Source: Prinia subflava
Taxonomy: Eukaryota > Chordata > Aves > Passeriformes > Cisticolidae
NCBI RefSeq assembly: GCF_021018805.1
Contig: NC_086253.1
Coordinates: forward strand, 36,953,583-37,017,582
Direction: 5' to 3'
Length of the DNA: 64,000 nt
Shown piece after piece: positions 21,396 through 33,760 of this stretch. The number at the start of each line of letters is the position of its first letter. Position 1 is the first letter of the stretch. Under the pieces are notes generated by a model. It worked only from the letters and a program-made list of their open reading frames with translations, did no database searches and was not told where the DNA came from. The translations under genes and the position numbers were made by a program.

Positions 21396-23762
21396 GTGGG
21401 TGCATTTTTTAATATGGGTCAATATAAAATCATGTTTTCATATCCTTTTTTGCTTTGTAAAAATTACTAATCTCTGCCTAGTGTTATTATTCATTTAATT
21501 ACTAATCAAGTAAATGGGCCTGTCTCTCCTTTGGTCTTTTTATGGCATCCCCTTCAACTAATTGTTTTCCATGTTAGCAGAGTAATCTGGAACACAGAAG
21601 CCTCAAGGTGAATTTACAGAATAATATGTATCTTTTCACCCTCTTGTTCAGTACATTACACTGAGAAAGTACACTCACTAAATTATCAGTTATGGCAATA
21701 ATGCTCTCTTAAGTGATGACAATAAATATAGGAGCCACCAAAGTGCCTACAAAATTCAAAGGATTTCAAGAAAAATACCCAACAAGTTCCAGTACCTGTT
21801 TTAGAGGCATTGTCTAGGGCCAAAGAATATAAAATTGAAATTTTTACAACTTTGACATAGGTTTAGGTGGGGAATACTGTATTTCCAGTGGTAACATTCC
21901 AAATACTGCCAACCTGCATTCCAATCCCAGCTCACTTGTAGGCCCAAGCAGTCAGATACTTGATCAAATGTCTCTAAATGCAACTGATCGCCACATGAAA
22001 ATTCAGCCCTGAACAGTTTAAATTTGGCAAGTCCAGCTTTATCCCTGCTATGCTGCTAGAAAAGACCTGTGATAAGTCATATATATTAGGTCCAACAATC
22101 TTATAGATTCTGAGGATTCCCTTATATTGTCAAGAAAGGAAAATGTGAATTATTTCTAATCACTGCACTCTGACAGCCCACTTTGAAAGAGGATATTAAA
22201 AATAAAACCCGTAAATACATATGTTGTTGAATTACATTTTCTCTATGAAGAGATTTTGTTTCAATATTTTATCAGAGTTAAACTGGCAGCAATAGCTGTT
22301 ATTAGTAGAACCATGATAAAACTGGACTTCAGAAGGCCTCACATCTGTAGATTAACATTCCTCCTTATAGTAGTTAAAAGTCCAGTTTTACCTGTCCTAT
22401 AATTTCATGATAGAACCTAGCCATCACTTTCTAATGATTTTTTTCTCATTCATACCCTCAGCTGATAAATTCAAAAAACAACTAATGTGTCTTAAAATGA
22501 ATTATTCCTGTATGGTGAATGTCTAAATGAAGGGCAAGATTTATCATTAGATATACTGAATAGCCCTTTCACTTTATGCTTTGTGGCCAGTGAATATACT
22601 CTAGGTCTATTTCCCAACTGTACAATTCTCTTCCCATGTACATGTAAAATATTGTCAAAAAAATCTTCATTTATTTGTCCTTCATAAAAAAATAACTAAA
22701 CAGTTTTATCAAAAGCTGTAAGAAAAGAAGCTCACTTGCAACCAAATCTTTCTGATAAGCAAACACCCCAGTTCTCAAGTCTCTTCCCTTAACTAGAGTA
22801 ACTTTCTCACCATCTCCAAAACAAGTAAATTTGTCTATTTTGTCTCTAGTAAGAAGAAGCACAAAAGTAAAGCTCATGCCACTGAAACCAGAACTGGCTT
22901 TGGTTTTTTTTCCCAGCACATCCCTGCAACAAGAACAGATGTTATTTGTGTACTGCTGAGGGTTAAAGGTGCTTTAAAACATCAGATTATTTCAAAGAAC
23001 AACAAAACCAAATAAAAAGTTAGGAATCAGAAATGCAAAATATTCTGCTGGATCCCTTTGGCAGCAGTTGCTTTATAATTTTTCATTTTATATTAACTAC
23101 TGCATTTTTTTTCTCATAAAGGTCCATTTTGTTTTCTACCTTCTTTAGTTAAAATACTTCCAATATATTTAATTTATGTCATAATTTCTTATTAAATAAG
23201 GTTTGTCACTTAGTGGAAATACAGAGCAAAAAAATTCAACAAGTTCTAGAAGGGCTTTTTCATTTTTCTGACACTGAGTCTCCTGAAAACACTGGAAATG
23301 GAATATCCATAATAAAAAAATTTAAATAAATAAAAATTAAAAACAAACAAACAACAAAAAAACACCAGTTTTTACTTACAATGCCAAAACACATGGATAA
23401 AAGCCAGTGAAACATCAGAATAGTCTTGTAGTCCTGCCAAATATTACTGAGATCAGCAAGAATAAAAGCTATTTCTCCATGGTAGATTTTAATTTCTTCT
23501 CTTCTGTCTTTACTGTTCTCATTTCATTATAGTTTACATGAATTCATAATTTTTATGTCAACAGTGCACTTAAAATTTGTATACTTCATAGATTAAATAA
23601 TTACATAAAGAAAAAATGAAAATATTATCACTGTAATAGAAGTTGAGTTTTTGAAGGCTAATAGTTGTGAAACTTTCTACTTTCCTGGTTCTCTTTAATC
23701 AATCACAAAACAATGCATAGCAGACCTTACTATAAAGCAAAAATAATGCCTCATTTTCTTAG
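21396..23762. other. Non-coding stretch, probable intron
   Basis: AT-rich with no other convincing exon. A 27-base segment at about 21582-21608 has an AG before it and a GTGAAT after it but is too short to support. It ends in the pyrimidine-rich TCATTTTCTTAG before the next exon-like segment. Confidence 0.45.
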
Positions 23763-23913
23763 GGGCTGGACATGGTATTGCTTCTAAGGGATGAGGAGTA
23801 TCAGAGATTCAGAGCTACCGCTGTCATGGACACTCATGAAGCACAAGTCATGATTCACCTGTCAACTCCTAAAATTCCTAAAACTTCTTCCACTATTTGG
23901 GGTACTTTTACAG
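23763..23913 (+). other. Exon-like segment, gene not identified
   Basis: A pyrimidine-rich acceptor (TCATTTTCTTAG) precedes a 151-base segment that is open in one frame only and ends in a good donor (ACAG/GTAGCA). The frame has ordinary protein composition (LLLRDEEYQRFRATAVMDT, then EAQVMIHLSTPKIPKTSS). It begins in phase 0, whereas the candidate at 21226-21395 ends in phase 2 with its best donor. The two would therefore not join directly, so either another exon lies between them, an alternative donor is used, or one of them is false. I do not recognise the protein. Confidence 0.4.
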
Positions 23914-25721
23914 GTAGCATAATTAATCAAAAACCCCTAGCTCCAAGTCATTCTTTAATGACATATTGGAATAGTCATGCAATTTCCCTAAGCGACACAG
24001 CTAAATGCTACAAACACACTGAGTGTGAAAAAATGTTATCTGAAATGTCAGTTTGTACACACAGGTGTTAGATCTCATTTATATTCTTCTTCCATCTAAC
24101 ACAGATAAAGCACATCTGGCAGTTGATATTTTGTTTGAGAAAGTCTTGCTGAGGTTCATCACAACCAAGTGTGTCCAATTTTCTCTCCCTGCACAAAGCA
24201 TGAAGTGACACAATGCATCAAAACTTATCACATGATTTTTCAGCTCATGGGAGTTTATCCTTTTTCAACTGCTGCTGTATTTGAAATACAAATGTTTTAA
24301 CAGCACAGTAGACAGGTGTCTGAAAGCTATTGCCAGCACTGGAAGGAAGCATCTTTTCCTTTTCAAACTACAAACTAAAATGTTTTGTTTTGCCTTGTAC
24401 GTAACCACAGAAACAACCTCAAATGGTCAAATACCTTCTAGAGACATACATAACCCCATTTCTGAGGATAATGGGAGCAATGCCATCCTTGTCTTGTTGC
24501 AGCTGGCCGTCCAACCCATCCAGAAAGTAAAACCAGAAATTGCCTGAGACTGAAATAAGCATTTTGAGTAAAGAAAAATCTTTCTTGTACTGGCCACAGC
24601 AGAGACTACACTCCAAGAGCAAACACAGTCCTCTTCTATATCATGTTTATAGAGCTGCCATGACAATGTTATCATGATGATTTTTTTATTTAAGATGTTA
24701 ACAGTGTTTTTTATTTACGTCTATTTTATGTCTATTATTTACTGACTGCTGTTTTAACCTCCATTTCCCCACTGCTGTTTCCCCTCTTTCCTTCCTCTGT
24801 TCTTTCCCTGGATTACTACTGACCACAAAGACATATAAACCCATATGCACAGAATATATGAAACAAAAACTAACAAAAGCTAAATATTTGATTTCTATAG
24901 CTTTTTGTAAATTCAATCTGACTACACTTTTTCTGATCTTATTTAATATTTGTGTTTTATCTGTTCACTTAACAGCAAACCAATGAGGGTTTTTTTATGA
25001 AGAAAAAGAATCAGAAATGGAATAAAATACTTCTATCATTATAAAAGTTCTGACCACATATATAGCTAAAGTGGGAATCAATTATATGCCCGACCCTTCA
25101 TATGCTATGGCATTCCCTATGATGTTGTCAGAGCATAGAAGAAAAGAGGGATACTCCTATTTGTCACAAAGCAGGCTAACAAAAATCATGAAAAGTTTTG
25201 ATGAAAAATCAGAATAAACACCAATTACCTGGCTTCAAATTCTATTTCAAACTTGGAATTCACGTCAGCTTTTCCTAAAGGTTAAAATAAGAAATTCTCC
25301 TTTTTCCCTTGTACTGTTCTGGATTTCTTTTTTCATTTGCAATTATCTTTGCTTCCTGTTCTCCTGATAGTGATATTTTTTTCTAGGCCTCCCCAGATCT
25401 TTTCTTATTTTATGCCTTCATGTTTAAATGAGACTTAGGACTGCATTTTGGCAGTCAGTTAATATGTTTCACAACACAATGACAAATTATTTATGCCAAA
25501 TGAAAAAGCTTAAAGTGCATTGTCCCAGAAGATAAAAAATGCAGATATATTTCTAAGAGAAAATCCTGAGTAATCTGTAATAGGGTTTTTCCATAGGCTT
25601 TTCTTCCTTTCAAAAAGAGAAGGAAAAAATAACCCAGCTTTTGTTACTATTTCAAAATCTCTATTTACCAACTATTTTAATGAGATTCCAAAAGTCTTCA
25701 CACTATACAAATTTTGCACAC
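23914..25721. other. Non-coding stretch, no gene recognised
   Basis: AT-rich. A splice-acceptor-like CTTGTCTTGTTGCAG ends at about 24501 and is followed by a short open stretch to a TGA. It is too short to call a terminal exon. Confidence 0.5.
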
Positions 25722-25938
25722 AGTCATTGTGGTTTAACCCCTGTAGGCGGCTCAGCACTGCACAGCTGCTCTCTCATTCTCCTGCAGTGGCATGGGGGAA
25801 AGAATTGGAAGAGTGAGAAAAAATGTGGGTTATGATTCATAGCTCAGTAGGAAAAGCAAAAGCTTTTGCTTTGCACTCAAGGAAAGCAAGAAATTCATTC
25901 ACTAATTCCCACCAACAGGGAATTAGGGCTACGTCACA
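25722..25938 (-). mobile_element. ERVL-type avian LTR, 3' fragment, minus strand
   Basis: The plus strand begins TTGTGGTTTAACCCC, the reverse of the 3' end of the abundant avian ERVL LTR. It continues with the expected GGGGGAAAGAATTGGAAG, AAAGCAAAAGC, and AATTCATTCACTAATTCCC blocks. It is moderately diverged and truncated on the U3 side. Identification is from memory of the family, not from a search. Confidence 0.75.
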
Positions 25939-28375
25939 TATCCTTTGGGAAGAAAAATTTTGTTATGGTATATATTGTGGTTGAACCAAAGTGGTTCTTT
26001 AAAAAGGACGAGAAAAAAATGTATGAATTTTTGGCTGCTTCTATGAGAAAGGAGGAAAGAGATAAGTGTAGTTTCATGTTTTAACCTGTACCATTTCACT
26101 TGGAATGTGAGACACTAGTCATTTTGTTTGCAATAAAGAGCAGAAGGGAATGCTGCTAATGTCAAAATTGCTTAGATACATAGCCCTACTTAAATCAGTA
26201 TGAATTAAGCTTCTAAAAACATTTGTAATCTGGGCCTATGGTGCTTCTACATCAAAATAATCAGGAAAGATTTAGTATGCATGTGGGTTTTTTTTCCCTG
26301 AAGGTTGAGCAAGAGTTGTGGTCAGCCAGCATTAGAAATTACTCAAGATGAATGGATAAATAAGTTTCACAGATTTGAGCTTCTGTTGCAGACTGAGGCT
26401 CTTGGACAGAAGGACGACCCTTCTGTACTGATCAGGGATCCTCACCTATTCCAATGGCAGCAGGCTTCCTATGGGGTTTATTGTTTTATAACACTGCCAT
26501 CTGTGCTGGTGTCATGTTGTGGATGGGTCTGAAAGCATAGAGAAGAATTATGGTGACACTAATTTTTATGTGCAATATTGCCTGGCTAATAGAATTTGGC
26601 CATACTCTCACTCTTCCACAGCTTCAACTGCTCTAAAAATGAAGGAATACCCATCACTGTAACATAAATTGACTTTAGAGTACTGTTATGGACAATGACC
26701 TCCCTAAAAAGTAAGAAAGGCAAGATCTGGCCATTAAAGAAAAAAATGCTTTTCTTAATTGTCAGCTATTTGCAGCTAGATGTTGGTTCTTTCTTGTTTG
26801 CTTGCTTCTCTTTCCTTGTTATTTTGTCACCTATTTATTGAGTAATTTGTTCAGGATTGGGAAGGACAGTGACAACAATGAAATATGGTGATTTTGATGT
26901 CTTGTGCTAATAGAAAATGCAATTCTGGAATCATTTTGCACAATTCCACATAGTTTAACTCTTTTTTTTTCTGATTAGTCTGTGCTCTGTAACATTGAGG
27001 ACAAGGTTTTAACAGCTCATCATTAACCAATCATTCCAATTTCCAGAAACACCACAGGAAAAGAAGCTAAATAGCACTTATTTTGTAATTGTATGTATTT
27101 GCATGAACTTTATTTCACCTGTGATGGCATTTTAAGAGAGACAGTGCTTCATTTTGATTCCCATGTGGAATCAGCCGCTTTGTGACAATTACAATTTGGT
27201 ACACAAAGGAAGGTAGAAAAAGGAGAAAGAAAGAAAAAGAGAAAGAAAAGGAGCACTGAAAAGAACAGAGTAGAATTCCTATAGCAGAAAATAAAACTGT
27301 AAGAAGTTAAAAGAGTCAGAATTTGAAAGAAGATTCCAGGGGGGCAGGGGAAGCCAAAAGGATAATCTGTAAAGGAATAATTTTTAAAACAGATCTTTAA
27401 AAAAGAAAAATTCAATGTTATACATAAATCCCAGAGAAGCTAAGGACAGAAAGAAAAAGTGTAGTGAAAGCACCACTGCAGAAAGTCACAGTCTCAGTAG
27501 CACTCTAGACTCCAGACTGTTCACGGTACCAGGGATGTATAACAATTTTCTGAACTGTAAATATTGAATCTTCCCTTTAGTGGCTTTTTTTTTTTTTTTT
27601 TTTTTTAATTCACTCCATTCTCAGAGGGTGCCTTGCTATCCAACAATCTGAAGCAGGAGGAGAGCTTGGAAAAGCACAGCTGTTCTAGGTATCTTAACTA
27701 CTCCAAATGACTGAGCTAACAGAGCCACATCTGTGCTGAAAGCAGAGAGATGAAGCTTTCTTTGCTTCTGCAAAGCCATCTGCCATATCCTGGTCTGCAG
27801 TACCATTCCAGGTGGTGCACAACCTGGTTAATCCAGCCTCCGTCCGGCTGGATACGCAAATGAGATGTTTATGCTAGGAGGGATTTTCAAGATTCTTTAC
27901 AGACAGAAATTCAGATGGCATGCTCTGCCTCACTGCTGTTGGAGCAGAGACTGAGGCCACCATAGCACAGCCTCTGTCTTCCCAAGCAGTGCTGCTCAGT
28001 TGTGTTCATTGGTACTATAGCATGGATTCAGCTGCAGTCTGTAAGATGAAGCCATATTTTATAACTAAGAAATATTAAAAGTGCTGTTCTCATCTTCACC
28101 CAAGAGTTAGAAAAGCTGTGGCAAGTCTGCATGACTGGTTTGAAAATACCTGAAGTGCTCAACACTCAAACAAAAAAAGTCCCCAAGAAAATCTGTGATG
28201 GACATTCTGGACATTCAAACAATCAGATTGCTGGTTGAACCATCAATGTGGGACAGCAGAAGTAAAAAAGGAAGTCTTCCATGAAAGTGTAGCTAAAAAA
28301 TGGCATGAGACTCTTCATCTTAGAGCCTGCTAGTATGGTGTCATCTGGGGTAGCTCTGTAACAGAGTATGTTATG
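25939..28375. other. Non-coding stretch, no gene recognised
   Basis: AT-rich with scattered short open frames, the longest about 85 codons. It includes a T22 run at 27585-27606. No splice-flanked coding segment was found. Confidence 0.55.
27585..27606 (+). repeat. T22 homopolymer
   Basis: Twenty-two consecutive T. Confidence 0.95.
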
Positions 28376-28381
28376 CCTGGT

Positions 28382-29733
28382 TGTTGGAGTCCATGTTTCC
28401 ATGGATCCTCTACAGAGAGTGAGAAGTACAGAGATTGAATTAAAACCTTTAGAAAAATTAGAATATATAAAAGCTTTAGATACATAAAGTAGAAATCTAA
28501 CCCTCAGCTTTAAGTTTTACATGCCCTAAGTCCTAGTTGTCAGTGTACAAGGACAGAACTTTTAGGCCTAGTGATAAAGTATAGACATAACAAAAATAGA
28601 GTAGAATACTGTTTATAATTTTTAGTATGAGTTTTATGTACAACAAGGTAGAACCTTATGCTAGTAAGATAGAGTTTTACGTTAATAGATATGCTATGTG
28701 CGTAGGTTTTGATGCTGATTTTCGTAGTTTTACGAACTTTAGAATTGTACCTAGACTGGTTAGTGTGTGGATAAAAATATGAATATGCATTTTGTGATTT
28801 GGGATAAAAAGCCTCTGTGTCAGTCAGTCAGGGGTGGATTGATTGATCAATCCGATCTATTGATCCAACCTCCACCTCCTGCAGCCTGAGGAAGGAGCCT
28901 TGCCAGGGAGCCGGATGGGATTCTAAAGGTACCACCTATTGTAGCCTGGGGTCCCGTCCCTTCCCTCTGTGAGGGTTCGGGACCCCAGGGACCCCTCCTT
29001 GCCCCTGTGATCCCATCCCTTCCCTTTCCCCCTCTGGCGCTGGGGAGTCTGCGAGGGTCCGGGACCCCAGGACCTCCTTCCTGTCTCTGCAACCGGGACT
29101 GTGTGGGTTTGGGACCCCGGGACCCCTCCTTGCCCCTGTGATCCCATCCCTTCCCTTTCCCCCTCTGGTGTTGGGGAGTCTGTGAGGGTCCAGGACCCCA
29201 GGACCTCCTTCCTGTCTCTGCAACCGGGACTGTGTGGGTTTGGGACCCCGGGACCCTTCCTTGTCCCTGCGGCCCTGCGTTCGGGAACTCTGCCGAGTTG
29301 GGGATCCCCCATTGCCACTGTGATCCCCGCGGCCGGGACCCCTGTCTGGGATCTGGGATCTTGTGTTCCCTTTCTGTTATTGTGACCCCACGGTTAGAAA
29401 ACCCTGCTTGGGGTCAGTTGGGAGGCTGATTTACCTAGAGGCTGTAATGTCAGATATGTGCCTTGCTTATAGTCTTACTAGAGCTTTGCTTGTTAGGAAT
29501 TTTATGCTTTGTTTGCTGTTTCATTAGAACTCTGTGTGTTAAGATTTCTGTGCTTTGGTTATTGTCTTGTTTAGACTTTGTTTGCCTAGATTTATAATTG
29601 ATTGTAGAATAAGGCCGCTCTCACAACTCTTGTGCCTTCAGATATGAGCTTTTGTATAAATAAACCATTCTGCTTAGATACTAAAATGCTGTAAGACCTT
29701 ATAAAGACTTTAGCCCGTACAACGACCTAGGCA
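28382..29733 (+). mobile_element. Solo LTR (1352 bp) with a 6-bp target duplication
   Basis: The element begins TGTTGGAGTCC, ends CCTAGGCA (TG...CA), and is flanked by CCTGGT at 28376-28381 and 29734-29739. A TATA-like GATAAAAAG (28803) is followed by a GC-rich block with a 131-bp tandem repeat, then a T-rich U5-like part, with AATAAA at 29659-29664 near the 3' end. No internal retroviral sequence is attached, as expected after recombination between two LTRs. A 6-bp duplication points to class II, although the U3 start resembles the shorter LTR at 1590. Confidence 0.7.
28972..29325 (+). repeat. 131-bp GC-rich tandem repeat, about 2.7 copies
   Basis: Anchor words recur exactly 131 bases apart: ACCCCTCCTT at 28991 and 29122, with a variant at 29253. 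Within the unit, GGGACCCC and CAACCGGGACTGTGTGGG repeat. The block is CpG-containing and contrasts sharply with its AT-rich setting. The overlapping reading frames seen here are by-products of the repeat. Confidence 0.9.
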
Positions 29734-29739
29734 CCTGGT

Positions 29740-31999
29740 GGTCTAATACTATTATCATAAAACAAGGACAAGTTATTGAGTGTTCTGAATTTTTGTTATT
29801 TTATTATAGTGAGACAAAATATTGAGCTATTCCTAGAATAACAAATGCAAAATGCCAAGCAACATATAAAATGAACAGAATACATGAAAAACAGGAAAGT
29901 AAATAAAAAAGAGAAGCCAAAACAAAATCAAAAACAGAGAGGGACAAAGAAATTTTATTATCCTCCAAGCAATTAGTCAGCTTTGATGTTGCTGAGTAAT
30001 ATTTAAATCAGTATTTTTTCTATTATTGTATACCATGACGATGCATGAAAGTAACAATCATTTTGAGGTTTGGTATGTAGAAACACAGAACAAGACAGAA
30101 TAAAATGGTTTTGTATACTTGTAGGGTCTTAAGAATAATAACGTCAGTAATGATAAAAATTCATTAATAGATGAGTTGTTCTGAAAAGGTCATCAAAATG
30201 TTTTAAGACTTCAGGATTTAAGTCTTTGTAAGTTTTAGACTAATTTTGACTGGGAGAACCATTTATGCCTGGTGTCAACTACTTTTTGAGCAATAAGCAG
30301 CTGGGCTGGAAGCTAACTCTATCCTTTGCCCCTCTAAACCAACAGAAACTTTCAGGAGGCTTGAAACTACTGGCTTATGTCTTAGACCATGCACTACTGA
30401 CCATATCCTTATGTGTAGTATGGAACCAACCTGGTTTCAATTTCAGATTTCCAGTTTGCTGCCAAGTTAACAGATAGAGTACAAAATTTGCAACGGTTGT
30501 TGTTCTCTTTCAAGTGATTTATAAGACTGCTGGAGACAGAACTTGGTGCCAGTGTCAGATTAATCTCCTTTCTGATATCTAAAGGTAATATTGATTGGTA
30601 AGACTAACTGTAAATCCACCCAAATAAAATCTTCAGGATACATACCACATACAAGAAACTTTGAGACCTTTCAAGGCCACATCTTCAGATGAAAGTTTGC
30701 CCACAAGGACACCAGATTTTACTCTCATTTTTTACTCCAACTCTACTAAGTATTTCCAATCCTTCCCACCATCCTTTTTTTTTTTTTTTTTTTTTGTGAC
30801 TTCCCATATAAAACCTCTAAAGATATCTATTAGCATGCAGCTGGTAATAGCAATTGCAAATAACCACTATCATTTTTTGTTGTATTTTTTTCACAAATGT
30901 GATTGTTAACTTCCAAACAGAAATTTCCAAATAAATAATGGCAAACAATCTGAAACCCCAACATGCACTGCTTCCTTTTATGGATGCAAAATACATTCTT
31001 GAGCAAACTGTGCTACTTCTAGCAATATTTCAGCATTGCTAAATGCCAAAAAAGTCCAAAGAATTATGCAAGAAAAGCTATAGTCAAGTAATTCTTTCAG
31101 TCAGATACTGGACTTACATTTTTAGAGTTAATTTCTGAAAATTTTTGTTTTTACAAAAGTAGTGCCATTCTGAATTAAATCATAACACAAATTGTGCTTT
31201 TTCTGAACTCTAAAACATGGTGGACCTAACTCTCAAGCGGTGCCAGCTGTCCTAAACAGACTGTAATTTAACACGCTTAGGTAGGCAGAAATTAGGTATC
31301 TAAACTAGCCAGTACCAGTATAGATTTTTCAATTTGAGAGACTAAAAATAACAACAAAATCCATTTTGTTACAGTGTAACAAGTTCCCATATAAACACAC
31401 AATTCCTGTATAATACACAGATAAGAATAAAGGCATTATCAAACAACTAATAGAAATCTGAGTAGAAATATATTTTTTAAAAATACCTCAAATAGATGGG
31501 CAAAACTGCCACAATTTTTCATTAAATAAAACCACTTTTAAAACATCTTCAATATCTGCTTTCTTTTTGTATCCTTTCCTGCCTTTTCATTTGTTTGTTT
31601 TTGTTCTCTTTCTTTATATGCAGGTGCTAAACATTCAGGTTCAGGAAATACATAACATTTTCCCCATACCTTAAAAAATTTTAAAGCAATCATTGTAATC
31701 AACATAGTAGGATAGTATTTGTAGTTTTCAGAAACTGAAGTCACAAAGTCAAATCTCTACATATTCATGAGAAAGATCTGCTAAGGAAATAACATTTCAG
31801 GAAGGCGTTTATTAATAGTTTCCTTAATGTTATTTTCACCAACTTTTTTTTTTTTTGTTGTTTTTCCTTCTTGATTTGTTTCTGCTGCCTTTCCCATATT
31901 GCACACCTATTTAGACACCCAGACATTCATTTCTTATTTTATTATCCTGCCACTTTAGAGTATTCTATAACCTTGTGTTACAGGGCCATAGATCTCATG
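29740..31999. other. Non-coding stretch, no gene recognised
   Basis: AT-rich. It includes a T21 run (30775-30795). No recognisable gene or transposon. Confidence 0.55.
30775..30795 (+). repeat. T21 homopolymer
   Basis: Twenty-one consecutive T. Confidence 0.95.
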
Positions 32000-32412
32000 G
32001 GCATGGCAGAACAACTCAGTGCTGCTACAGGCAGAGCATCAGGGATGGAGAGAGGAGATCCTTCCCCACTGCTCAGCCCTGGTGAGATGCATTACCCATT
32101 TTATGTCCAGTTCTGTGCTCCCCAGGGCAACACAGACATACTAGAAGAGCAGGAAGTTGATAAATGTCTGTTGAGGAGTGGTAAAGGAGAAAGAGAAAGA
32201 CTCCTCTCAGGGATTCCTAGACACAGGACAAGAGGCAATGAACAGAAACTGGAATTCCAGAAACTCTGTTTAAACATTTGCAAAAAAATTTTAAAACTTA
32301 TATGAGGTTGGATGATAAAACACTGGCACTGGTTGCCTATAGATGATGTAGAGTCTCCCTCTTTGGAGGTATTCAAAAACCATTGTTTGAGCAAAACCCA
32401 GACAAATTGCTC
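32000..32412 (+). mobile_element. Old CR1 LINE fragment
   Basis: Diverged plus-strand match to the end of CR1 ORF2 and the start of its 3' tail. The segment MERGDPSPLLSPGEMHYPF, then ACAAGAGGCAATGAACAGAA, then GAGTCTCCCTCTTTGGAGG occur in the order seen in the cleaner copy at 12251-12672. Indels have broken the frame. The octamer end is not preserved. Confidence 0.8.
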
Positions 32413-33129
32413 CACATGCCCTTGCTTTTTGCATGGAGATTGGACACTGCTTCTTACCTCAATTGTTTTGGCATTCTGTGGTATTTATTTCAGACAGATA
32501 GCCACAGAAGAAATTTTGAATACTACCGTGGTAAACAGTCTGACACTTTGGTAAGTTTCAGGTTCATCTGTTTTCATGCTGGACTGCATCATCATGCAAG
32601 CAGCCCATTCCCAAACATTTTGTCAATAACTTGTTATAGAGTTGGAGAACATGCAGTTACTGTGCTTTTTATCAACACAGACTGACTATTGTTCAGAAAA
32701 GGGGATAGCACCTAAATGGCAGCTCCTTCCTTCTCAGTCAGGTTTCATGAAAAGTTGTTTCTAATCCACCATTAAGTAAAAAGACTTTTAAATTTAGATC
32801 AATGTGCTTTTAAGGGCAACAGTTTCTGACTTTTTTATCCTTGCTGCAGACTCTTAAGTGAATAAAGCTGTTACAAACACAACCAAAATAGCTTGAAAAG
32901 TCTTTAGATTCTGGGACAGAAGACTCTTTAGATTCAGTTGCAAATGTGTCTCAATATTAGCAAACATATACAAAAGACTGTTCTGCATCTTCTGATATGT
33001 GCCTCCTCTTTCCTGCTACATTTTCCTTTCTACCAGACTCAGACGATATTTATTTTTAATAACATCTTACTATAGGCTGCAACACAATAATCAAACTCTT
33101 CTATATAATTTTATGTGTGAAAGAAATAA
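32413..33129. other. Non-coding stretch, no gene recognised
   Basis: AT-rich, short frames only. Confidence 0.5.
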
Positions 33130-33290
33130 ATGGAATCTTTTAGGTTGGGAAACACCTTTAAGATCATCAAGTTAAACTGTGAAGCTACCACTGCTAAACC
33201 CACCACTTAACTGTGTCCCTAAGTGCCTCATCTAAACATCTTTTCAACATCTCCAGGGATGGTTTTTCCATGTGTTTCAATTACTTTTCA
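33130..33290 (-). mobile_element. Old CR1 LINE 3' fragment, minus strand
   Basis: It reads TAGGTTGGGAAACACCTTTA, then AGATCATCAAGTT and CATCTCCAGGGATGG on the plus strand. This is the reverse complement of a CR1 3' tail, the same arrangement as at 51308-51637. It is diverged. Confidence 0.8.
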
Positions 33291-33672
33291 AAGGAATAAA
33301 AAATTATGTTTTAAATTTATCCTGGCAAGCTAAATAAGTAAGAAAAATTGTCTAAATATTTGTCAGCCATACAGAGGCATATTCATTTATTCTAGCCTTT
33401 GTGCAGCTGGAACAGTTAAATAGGTTACATATATCACCATGACAAAGATCAGATAAAGTAAATGAAAAATAACATCAGCTTGCATTAATCAATCAGAAGA
33501 GGGATGTTCCCCCATGTTTCTCAGCTCTTTTGAAAAATTCAGTTCATAGAACTGGTAATTCTGAGTTAAATTCTAAATAATGTATAAAAACAAAACAAAT
33601 GAAAACCCTAACCACCCACAAGCAAAACAAGAAAACTCATCATGCAGATTTCAAATGTCTTAGTAATCAACA

Positions 33673-33760
33673 TAAAAAGAAAAAAAAAAAAAGAAAGAAG
33701 AAAAAAAAAGAAAAAAGAAAAAAGAAAAAAAAAGAAAAAAGAAAAAAAAAAGGGAAAAAA
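33673..33760 (+). repeat. A-rich (AAAAAG)n purine tract
   Basis: Almost 90 bases of A with interspersed single G, and no pyrimidine from about 33675. Confidence 0.95.

Noticed and set aside
24502..24546. Possible short terminal exon after CTTGTCTTGTTGCAG
   Set aside because: Only about 15 codons to the stop and no partner exon in matching phase could be shown.
28847..29429. Pro/Gly/Arg-rich open frames on both strands
   Set aside because: They repeat with the 131-bp unit and exist because the repeat is GC-rich and stop-poor, not because of coding.
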